Assembly (NCBI GenBank): GCA_029974595.1
Contig: JARKRC010000058.1
Coordinates: 1-64,000 of the forward strand
DNA: 64,000 bases
DNA from: Ereboglobus sp.
GTDB taxonomy: Bacteria; Verrucomicrobiota; Verrucomicrobiia; Opitutales; Opitutaceae
Direction of reading: 5' to 3'
Below the pieces are notes generated by a model. That model saw only the letters and a list, made by a program, of their open reading frames with translations, had not been told where the DNA came from and made no database searches. The position numbers were made by a program, and so were the translations under genes. Shown here in pieces: positions 8,901-16,800 of the stretch (the stretch's first letter is position 1; every line of letters begins with the position of its first letter).

Positions 8901-10274
8901 GAAGAGGATGTCGCCGCCGGCGGCATTGAGGGCGAGTTCGGATTGTCCGCCGAGGTAGATCGCGCCGCCGTAGGTTCCGGATGTGTTGTTTGCGAATGTG
9001 AGTCCGGCCACGCTGGTGATGATCGCGTTGCCGGTCTGGATGGCGCCGCCGTTGGCACCGGCGATGTTGCTGGAGATGGTGCCTGAGGCGGCGATGTCGA
9101 GCGAGCCGACATTAAGAGCGCCGCCAGCGCTCCCGGCGTGGTTGCCGGCGATGTCGAGAACGCCGCTGCTGATGGTGAGTGCGTTGTTCACGCGAAAAGC
9201 GCCGCCATTGGACACCGCGCTGTTGCCTTCGAGGGAGAGGCGGGCCGCCGAGAAATCAATGGCTCCGCCCATGATTGCGCCGCCTGCGGCGGCGGCGAAG
9301 TTGTCCTTGAAAGTGACGGTGCCTGAGACGCCATTGAATGTGACCTTGCCAGCGCTGGTCGCGTAGATGGCGCCGCCGTCACCGGCCGCCTTGTTGCCTT
9401 CAAGCAGGGCGTCTCCGGAGAATGCCGCCGAGGCGCCACCGACGAGCATGATGGCTCCGCCCGTGCCGTTTCTGGCTGTGTTTCCGATGAGGGCGGCCTC
9501 TTTTTCGAAAACCACTTGACTGCTGGTGTTGGCAAAGATGGCCCCGCCTTGGTTGGCGGCGGTGTTGCTGAAGAAGAAAACGTCGTTTTCGAAAGTGAGC
9601 ACGCAGGTTGCGGCGGCTCCGGCTGAATAGATCGCGCCACCGTTGTGTGTCGTGCTGAACGTGCCGGTGGCGGCCGTGTAGCCTGCGCGACACTGATCGA
9701 AGATGACTGTGCCGGTGAATGTCAGCGAACCGTTTTGTATCGATATGGCGCCGCCTTGCATGGTGGCGCGGATGTTGGTGAATATGGCGTCGCCATTGAT
9801 GACGAGGTGTCCGGCCGCGGCGGAAGCCACGTAGAGAGCGCCGCCTTGGTTATTGTAGACTATGTCACCCAATATTACGCGGTCGAGGGTCAGCGAGGTG
9901 CGCGCGGCTTCGTAGCGCATGAGGCGAACGCCGATCGCGTTGTTTTGCATAAGCGCCCATGTGCCGGGGTCGGCATCCTCCTGTTTGAAGGTGATGTTCG
10001 AGCCGCTGCGGACATCGTAGGCGCCGACGGTTACCCATTCATTCACAGTGAGCGTCCTGCCGTCAGCGAGCGTGACGCTGCCGCTGCTGCCGGAGATTTT
10101 GAAAACGTCACCGTCGGCAAAAGCGGTTGTCGCGGGGATGGGGCTGTCAGAGGTCAATATGTATTCGGCCGCCATGAGCGCCGGGCCGAATGACGCGGAG
10201 AGTAGGAGCGAGCACGCGCAGCCAAGGGCGATCACGTGGTGTTTGACGAAGCGGAGCAGATGAGAGGTTTTCAT
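5961..10274 (-). CDS. Autotransporter with Pmp-type GGAI repeats
   Basis: A type V secreted surface protein of 1437 aa. The start is ATG 10274 (MKTSHLL...), followed by a long signal peptide ending near ALMAAE; the 48 residues added by the track look non-coding. Residues about 100-530 carry at least eleven GGA[ILF] repeats (GGALYVA, GGAISIQ, GGAIYSA, GGAIFAN and so on), as in chlamydial polymorphic membrane proteins. The middle contains autotransporter-associated beta-strand repeats such as GKLVKRGAGTLAFAN. The last 280 residues form a beta-barrel of alternating hydrophobic strands ending in GFFW, a BAM-type terminal aromatic. It likely displays a beta-helix on the cell surface, as adhesin or glycan-binding scaffold; no enzymatic motif was seen. 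Confidence 0.9.
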   Translation of the reverse strand: MKTSHLLRFVKHHVIALGCACSLLLSASFGPALMAAEYILTSDSPIPATTAFADGDVFKISGSSGSVTLADGRTLTVNEWVTVGAYDVRSGSNITFKQEDADPGTWALMQNNAIGVRLMRYEAARTSLTLDRVILGDIVYNNQGGALYVASAAAGHLVINGDAIFTNIRATMQGGAISIQNGSLTFTGTVIFDQCRAGYTAATGTFSTTHNGGAIYSAGAAATCVLTFENDVFFFSNTAANQGGAIFANTSSQVVFEKEAALIGNTARNGTGGAIMLVGGASAAFSGDALLEGNKAAGDGGAIYATSAGKVTFNGVSGTVTFKDNFAAAAGGAIMGGAIDFSAARLSLEGNSAVSNGGAFRVNNALTISSGVLDIAGNHAGSAGGALNVGSLDIAASGTISSNIAGANGGAIQTGNAIITSVAGLTFANNTSGTYGGAIYLGGQSELALNAAGGDILFEGNTSGAVIDSSQLATGGGLSITTAGTSNAIHFNAATGTLSLNAGAGRAIRFHDAISASDTTVLTVNKTGAGSVIFREHASNVVANTTVEEGTFQLSGGAIYGVSNNAGSFEVKSGATLAINGRLRAGSITFANGTVLEAIENGIVSLDSASPISFGTGLTLAGSGTFSTPLTAAKISVGSGTSAPQTLAFTDNVTLLDGGTIDIDLYIGAGLDGYGLSDRINLAGGGTIALAGNNRIDIGIVQSGTFNLGSIGNLYGNITLTINGEVPAEVGRQSGLLMQSGANLLVITSADMSRDMTWAGASGNTTWNLTSENWTDFGGVTRFGGGDRVIFSSAAGALNVEINPNGVNVSDMWVEGDASYTFTGSGGIAANASHIIEVGGVSAVTNPEGKLVKRGAGTLAFANTAGNVFTGGIDIHGGAIAFANSNQIYTAGAPITFVGSGTLMTTADYASLDSNIVIADGKIATLHNSVAYFTYSGTVTGPNATLAKTGSRLLTFAGSADIGTLEVNSGKLAITGNVRASNAVTIAKQGVLAIPTTAALTTGGAAFTMTNKGVLQIGNDGIRGSSYAKVSINGNYASDNGSILLAIGATPDGNAVLCDELNVTGSVTGNVNIIFSQQTAITGDADWSNVTPLTTTDPASVTAEINCAPIELTNGLLRTLIRNPDGTWTYSQGGSSTLPLLLGVDAASIMTGKASMASLSQRLVTNRATAPHTFQAWVNGIMTDEQIKLSSYRDSDISTYGAQVGIDWSTAIGKGRLTLGAFYDNISSDMSQSAVISGNTSTKTKATGYGIYGTCVIGNWYVDLLVRAGSEDYDIKVPGNPTFSTNGDSIAGALEIGRSFKKNTNSPIHWEPQLQFTWQTHDINNATDYLDRTYAIDSADSLEGRLGMRIWLERELKPGWKIVPFLRASYHYEFKGATGIAVGDRVYNNDLGGSKGIVDIGAIMQIGSNFGVNAKVSCGFGERTKGFSLDLGCGFFW

Positions 10275-10360
10275 GGATTTGTCATTCGGGTGTGGGGATT
10301 TACGAAGATGACGCACGGAGAGGTGCAGCCAGAGGGTGATGAATGCAGCTGGAGCAGGAC

Positions 10361-13300
10361 CTATTTTTTTCGGAGCGCGCGAATGAGGAGCAGGCCCGGG
10401 AGCGCGATGATGAGCCATAGCGACGGCGCGCCGCCGCCGCCGCCTTTGTTGGGCGACTTGCCGTCATCGGGCGGCGGTTGGGGGTTGGGCGGAGGATTTT
10501 GCGTGCCGTAAACATACAGTGTGGAAACGGTGTTGTAGTCATCGTCGGCGATGCGGCGGATGGCATGGTTGCCTGTGTCGGCGATCAAGAGGCTGCCGTC
10601 CTCCGCGATTGCGATGGCCGTGGGGTTGTTGAATTGCGCGACGGAGCCGTGGCCGTCGGCAAAACCGGGCGCGCTGCCGGCGATCGTCGTTACCGTGTGG
10701 GAAAAATACGCGCGGATGAGAGAGTTGCCCGAGTCGGCGATATAGACAACGCCCCCGCTGTCCATTACGAGGCCTTTGGGCGCGTTGAAAGCGGCTTGGG
10801 TGAGGGCGTCGCCGTCCGTGGCACCCGGAACGCCGGATGCGCCGGCGAGCAGGCTTACCACGTTTCCGTTGGCGTCCTCATCAGTGAAGTGGGGGTCCGT
10901 GTCGACGAAGCGGATGGTGTGGTTGCCGGTGTCAGCCACATAGAGGTTGCCGGCGATGTCCACGGCGACGCCTGAGGGGCTGTTGAACTTGGCCAGCAAG
11001 GCGGCGCCGTTGGTATCGCCGGCGACACCCGCGCCGGCGACGATGGAGACCGCGCCGTCGGCGGAGATTTTTTTGATCAGGTGGTTTTGTGTGTCGGCGA
11101 TGTAGGTTTCGCCCGATGCGGCGTGGTGCGAGGCCACGCTTGCGGGGGCGGCGAGGGTGGCGTCGGGGCCGGAGCCGGTGGTGGTGACAATCCCGTCGGC
11201 TGTCAGGGAGCGCAGGGCGTTGTTGCCGCTGTCGGCAACGATGAGCATGCCGGCGTTGTTGATGGAAAGTCCCTTGGGCGTGTTGAATTGAGCGGCGGTG
11301 CCGGTGCCGTTTGCCGAGCCTGGCGTGCCCGACTGGCCGGCGAGTGTGGTGATGGCGCCGTTGGGCGCGATTTTCTGGATGATGTGCAGCGTGGCGTCGG
11401 ATACGTAGATGTTATATGAGGTCGTGCCCGAATCGGTGACGACTCCCGACGGGGAGGGCATGTAATTGGGAACAACTTTGATCATGGTGGCTTCGCTGCT
11501 TTGCTGGCCGAGTTCGTTTTGGGCGACGCAGCGATATTGCCAGCCGTCTTTGCCGTCGGGAATCAGTATGGTGAGTGCGTCGGTTGATGTGCCCGCGTAG
11601 TCCGCGCTGTCGGTAATGTCGGTCCACGAGCCGCTGATGCTCGTGCGAACCTGCCAGCGATAGGTGGCCGCGGGGCGCGCGACGGCGTTTGCAAAGATGA
11701 CGACCGTCTTGCCGGACACCACGGTTTGCTGGGCGCCGGTGTTGGGGAAAATGGGGGCGGTGTTGAACAAAATTTCGTTGGGCGCCTTCACCTGGCCCCA
11801 TTCGGTGCGCACGATAACATCGCCATTGCTGGTGCCTGCGGGAGCGTAAACGAGCAGCTGGGAGGCGGTGCTGTTTATGCGATCGATTTCCACGGCCACG
11901 CCGCCGATCAGGACTTCCTTGATTGTGCCGTAACGGACGCCGTTGATCGTGATCAGATCGCCGGGATAAACGCCCGCGCCTTCTTCTTTACCGGTGTAAG
12001 CGACGGAGGTGATCGTGGGTTTGTCCTCGGCGTTGGCCAGGCCGGCTTTCAGGCGAATTGCATAGGTATCGAGGGTACGGCTGAGCCGGTAGGTGTTTGC
12101 GTAGTCGTTGTATTTTCCAACGTAAATGAACATGTGGTGCATGCCGTTCTTCTCATCGACAACAGAACCGCCGGGGTGAAAGCCGTCCTGGTAGGCTTTG
12201 GTGACGCCGGCAGCGGCGACAGCGCTGCCGCCGAGGATGATGCCCTGCCGTTCTATGAGTGTGCCGTCGAAACGCCACTCGGCCGAGCCATTGAGCAGAT
12301 CGACAGGATCAATGCTCCAAATGTTGAGCGAGTTCATCGCCTGGGACGGATCTTCCGAGAGCGGGATTTCCACGCCCGAGCCGTTTGTGGGGCGGGTCTT
12401 GCCAAGGCCGCCGCCCCAGCGGTGGCTTTGTATGACTTCGAGGCGTCCGGTTTCGGGATTATGTATGACTTCGGGCGTGTCGTGGGCTTCCCAAGGCTGT
12501 CCGTTTTTCAGGACGAACGGATCGTAACCATTGCCAACGATGTTGGTTTTCTTGGTGACAAACTTTGTTACTATAGCATCGAAAACGGTGCCTTTTTCGT
12601 GTTTATAGACGTTTTGGGTATATACAAACCGGGGATCGGTCACGGTGAGCGTGCTGCTTACCACGGTGGTGCCGCTTACATAGGTGGACATGCTCATCGC
12701 GGTCGAACCTGTTCCGATAATCGTGGTCTTGAGCGGAATTTTTGCGGAGCCGGTGGTTATCGCGTATGTGGTACCGCTTTCCACCGTGGTGCCGGTGATT
12801 ATGGTCGAAGTGGACGTCCTGGTAGCTCCTAGGAACCCGTAGGTATCCGTTTGTTCGCGGGTGAGTATGAGCATGTGCCCGCTCCCCCAGGTGACCAGCG
12901 TCGGTTCGACACCGCGGTTTACCTGGGTGGCGGAATTTTTCCACCCGGTGCGTGACCATGTCACGCCATTGGTCGTGCGCGCCAATATATTATTATCGTT
13001 CACTCCGGATGTGGATTTGCCAAAAGGCATCAAGAGGCCGAAGTCGGGATGCCGGACCATGTTCGGACCAACGTGGACGGGATCATGGAGCGGGATGTTT
13101 ATTTTGGAGAGCGCCTGGTCCTGCTCGGTCCAGCGCACGCCGCCATCATCGGATGTATAAACACGATAATTAAAGCGCGCCTGCGTGCTGACCGGGGTGT
13201 ATTCCGTGGCATTTGCAGCGTTGTCAATGTCGTATTTTGCAGTCACGACAACAAGGCGCGGCTTCAACGTTGTGTCGCCGCCGGGATAAAGCCAATTCAT

Positions 13301-13840
13301 GGCATGCATGCCAAGATAATCGTAATTGCCGGGGAAGCGGATCGAGGGCGTGCTGGCGTTGTTGTCATGATCGACAACGGGATTTATGCCAAGAACGGGA
13401 GTCGCGGTCTTTACGTTTTCGGGGAGCCAGGCGCCCATGTTTCCGTCCGCGTAGATGACACGCCGGCTGTTGTTGGGCCTGGATTTGTAGCTGGATGGAG
13501 AGTGGTTGAAGAGGTTGCGAATCAGCACCACGGTGCGTTCGTTGCTTGCATTCCCTTCGATCGCCCAGGGGAACCGCGTGGCCACGGGCCAGCCCTGATG
13601 CTTGTACTCCACATTGTCCATGATGGAGGGGCCGCGAAGCACCGGGGCGATTTCCATCAATCCCGCGTTGCGCATCTCCTGCACTTGTGCGGAGCCGCTG
13701 CTGGTGAACTCGAAATCGGCCAGCGTGGTATCGTCAAGGGGATCGGCCTGTGCCTGCATGGAGGACTGGCACAGCATTGAGGCCGCCCAAACGGCGATGA
13801 AGACCCGGAGGGATTTTTTCGCGTTTATTACTGATTTCAT
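10361..13840 (-). CDS. Large exported BNR/sialidase-like protein with TIG, Ig-like and NHL repeats and a CTERM-type tail
   Basis: A 1159-aa protein with a signal peptide (ending near SMQAQAD). Residues about 50-600 resemble a sialidase-type beta-propeller with Asp-box-like segments (YTSDDGGVRWTE, ARTTNGVTWS), but I see no YRIP arginine motif, so catalysis is uncertain. About 615-700 is an IPT/TIG domain (VYPGDLITINGVRYG), 705-795 an Ig-like domain, and 800-1100 a run of NHL repeats (GLSINNAGMLIVADSGNNAL). The C-terminus is proline/glycine rich (PPPDDGKSPNKGGGGGAPS), then hydrophobic (LWLIIALPGLLLI) and basic (RALRKK), like GlyGly-CTERM or PEP-CTERM sorting tails. It lies between the two autotransporter genes, in the same operon. 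Probably a cell-surface glycan-binding or -cleaving protein. Confidence 0.78.
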   Translation of the reverse strand: MKSVINAKKSLRVFIAVWAASMLCQSSMQAQADPLDDTTLADFEFTSSGSAQVQEMRNAGLMEIAPVLRGPSIMDNVEYKHQGWPVATRFPWAIEGNASNERTVVLIRNLFNHSPSSYKSRPNNSRRVIYADGNMGAWLPENVKTATPVLGINPVVDHDNNASTPSIRFPGNYDYLGMHAMNWLYPGGDTTLKPRLVVVTAKYDIDNAANATEYTPVSTQARFNYRVYTSDDGGVRWTEQDQALSKINIPLHDPVHVGPNMVRHPDFGLLMPFGKSTSGVNDNNILARTTNGVTWSRTGWKNSATQVNRGVEPTLVTWGSGHMLILTREQTDTYGFLGATRTSTSTIITGTTVESGTTYAITTGSAKIPLKTTIIGTGSTAMSMSTYVSGTTVVSSTLTVTDPRFVYTQNVYKHEKGTVFDAIVTKFVTKKTNIVGNGYDPFVLKNGQPWEAHDTPEVIHNPETGRLEVIQSHRWGGGLGKTRPTNGSGVEIPLSEDPSQAMNSLNIWSIDPVDLLNGSAEWRFDGTLIERQGIILGGSAVAAAGVTKAYQDGFHPGGSVVDEKNGMHHMFIYVGKYNDYANTYRLSRTLDTYAIRLKAGLANAEDKPTITSVAYTGKEEGAGVYPGDLITINGVRYGTIKEVLIGGVAVEIDRINSTASQLLVYAPAGTSNGDVIVRTEWGQVKAPNEILFNTAPIFPNTGAQQTVVSGKTVVIFANAVARPAATYRWQVRTSISGSWTDITDSADYAGTSTDALTILIPDGKDGWQYRCVAQNELGQQSSEATMIKVVPNYMPSPSGVVTDSGTTSYNIYVSDATLHIIQKIAPNGAITTLAGQSGTPGSANGTGTAAQFNTPKGLSINNAGMLIVADSGNNALRSLTADGIVTTTGSGPDATLAAPASVASHHAASGETYIADTQNHLIKKISADGAVSIVAGAGVAGDTNGAALLAKFNSPSGVAVDIAGNLYVADTGNHTIRFVDTDPHFTDEDANGNVVSLLAGASGVPGATDGDALTQAAFNAPKGLVMDSGGVVYIADSGNSLIRAYFSHTVTTIAGSAPGFADGHGSVAQFNNPTAIAIAEDGSLLIADTGNHAIRRIADDDYNTVSTLYVYGTQNPPPNPQPPPDDGKSPNKGGGGGAPSLWLIIALPGLLLIRALRKK

Positions 13841-13861
13841 GTTTTTCCTTTTCGTTAATTG

Positions 13862-16800
13862 TTACCAGCTCATGCGCACGATGCCGTTGAGGGTGTGGCG
13901 AACCGTGTCGTTGTCGTGAATGCCCATCGGTATGTAGTCGAAATCGTAGGCGAAACCGAAAAACACACGGTGGCTGAGGGCCATGCGCAGGCCGACACCG
14001 CACGTGATGCCGCTGCCGTCGTATTTGTCCCCGCGGATGGGCATGCGCGCGGCGGGATAATCGACCATCGTTGCCCAGATTTCGGATTGGTCGGTGTTGA
14101 GGTTTTCGCGCCAGCCGATGCGGACATCGACCATGCCGGGCTGGCCCCAGGGCATTTTGATCTCGCGGTTGATATCGACGGCGAAGACGGCTTCAAGGGC
14201 ATAGGCGCGCATACCGTCGAGGCGGACGGCGCCGACGCCGGTCTCGCTGTATTTGCGGAGATTCAGGTTCATGTAATGCAGGCCGATATTGGGGCGGAGG
14301 CCGCCGGTTGCGAAGGGATGCAGCATGTAGCCGATTTCGAAGCTGGCTCCGAAGCTGTCGATGTCGTAGCCGCCGGTGACAATATTGCCCTGGTCTTCGC
14401 GGCGCACGGTGTCTGCGGAACCAGAGCCTCCGAGAAGATCGAGCGATGCATAAAAGTCGCCCATGCGCTTCGCGCCATAGGCTCCGAAGTAGATGGTTTC
14501 TATATCGGTGGTGGCATTGTTGGTGGTTTCCAAGTTGGTGTTGTTGAAGCCGCCGTAGACGCCGAGCATGTAATTGTTTTTCGTGATCCAATCGTAGCCG
14601 ACCATGGCGGCATAGGTGCGGTCGGTGTAGCCGAGGTGGTTGATGTCGTCGCCGTATTCGGCGAATGACCCCATGAAACGCGCCCAGGGAGCGCCCGAGG
14701 TGATGCCGGGCTTGCGATCGACGACCGGCGTGAGGAACTCCTCGCTGATGTGCGAATAGATGGCGCGCATCGAAGCGAGCATCGAATCGAAACCGACGAC
14801 GATGTCCTTGCCGGGTTCGAGGGCCATGTTGTAGGCGGTGAGCTGGAGTTTTTTGCCGTCGATAATATCGACAACCATGAACATGCCTTCCTGATTCGGA
14901 TTATAATACGGCATGTTGGGAATGCCGCCTTCGGCGATGGCGGCGGTGTAGATGCCCGTGGGGAGAAGCGCGCCGAGGCGGATCTCGCCGTTGTTGATAA
15001 ACTCCATTGAACCGGCGAGCTTGAGCGCGGTCATTTCGTAATAGTTGGCGAGCACGAGGGCTCCGCCGTCGATGATCATGTTGCGCGCAGTGACTTCGGG
15101 CTTGATGATGCGCAACACACCGCCTTGGCGAACGACAACGTCGGAGCCACTGCCGCCGAGGGCGTTGACTCCTTCGATGCTCAGATGGGAACCGCTGCCG
15201 ACTTCGAAATCGCGCAGCACGTTTGCGCCGCGAAGGGTAAGGGTGCTGGAGGTGAAGAGCACGCGGTCGCCTTTGAGGATGCCATTGACGTCGCCGCCTT
15301 CCACGCCCCGGAATTCAAGCACCGAACCGACCTTTATGGTGACGAGGTCGGAAGCGGATGCAGCGCGGCGCATGATTAGATACGGCACGTCGACGTTGAG
15401 GTTGGCATAGGAATTCCTTCCGGAGAGTATGGCCGTGCCTGTGCCGGCGATGGTGAGTTCGTTATTGCCGGTGATGTCGCCTGAGAACTCAACCTGTTGT
15501 CCGTTGGTCTCGATGGTCGTGCTGTATTCGCCCATCGCAATGCCGTTGGGAATATTAAGACCAGCCGCCTCGATGCTCAAAACGGGATTGGCCGTGTTGA
15601 TGGTCAGCGCGCCGGCGCCGAGCGCGGCACTATTGGCAAGGCCGAGTGTGCCGCCTTCATATGCAATACCGCCGCTGTGGGTGCTGGCGCCCGAGAGCGT
15701 CCATTTGCTCGCGCCCGCCTTGGTGACTTTGCCTTCACCTGAAAAACTGCCGGCAAAGGCCGCATCGCCAGCGTCGATGTTGACCTTCAGATCGGCCGTG
15801 CGGAGCTCGATGGTTCCGACGCCGTCGAGCGTGGCAATCGACTGGTTGTGACCGTTGAGATCGAGTGTGGCGCCCGCGTTTACCACGACGGCTGCCGTGT
15901 TGCCGAGGACGTTTTGGGCGGCAAGTTGCAGAATGCCGCCATTGACGGCGAGCGCGCCGGCGTGCGCGGAAATATCGGCTTCGAGCACAAGCGTGCCCGC
16001 GCCTGTTTTTGCAAGGGTGGAATCGGCCGCGCCGTCCACGGCGCCGCCGAGGGTCATGGTGTTTCCATTGCTGTCGAAGGAGCCGGTTTTTCCGGATGCG
16101 ATGCTTACGGTGTCATTGATGGCAACGGCGCTGCCCGTGGCGCGTATGATGGCATCGCCGGTGAAGGTGATGCCGGCGGTTTCCCCCGTGGCGAGTTGAT
16201 TGCCGTCGCTGATGGCGATGACGCCGCCGCCGATATCGGCGCCGCCCGAGAAGGTGTTCGCACCGTTGGCGAAGGTGAGCGTGCCGGTGCCGGTCTTGAC
16301 GAGCTTGCCGTTGGCGGAGGTGAGCTCGATTTCGCCTGCGGAGTTGGCGAGGACATTGGTTGCGTCGGTGTTGATGCCGCCGCCGGTGAAGGTGTAATCA
16401 GCGCCCCCGCTCACGATCATGTCGGAGATGCGCACTTCGGTGGCGTTGATGAAGATGTTGCGATTGGCCGCGTGGGCGCTGTCGGCGGCGCCGTCAAACA
16501 CAACGTGATCGCCGTAGCTGTAGGCGGTCATGCTGTCGGAGCCGGTCCAGCTGTTTTGCGTGAGATTCCAGACGGTGCCGCTGTTGCCCGTCCAGGTCAT
16601 GAGGCGGGATTTGTCGGACACGGCGGCGAGTTGCAAGATGCCGCTGTTGTTGGACAATGTTGCGGTGAGGCGTCCGCTGGTCGGGAGCGTCATGCCGCTG
16701 ATGGTAACGCTGGTGTTGTTGGCGAGGCCGGTGATATTGCCGAGATTGAACGTGCCCGAGGCGAAGGATTCGAGATCGATGATATTGGAGCCGCTGATTG

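Noticed and set aside
6000-10200. Regular repeats that could suggest a CRISPR array or DNA satellite
   Set aside because: The periodicity is at protein level (GGAI and beta-strand repeats) and the DNA units are neither identical nor evenly spaced.
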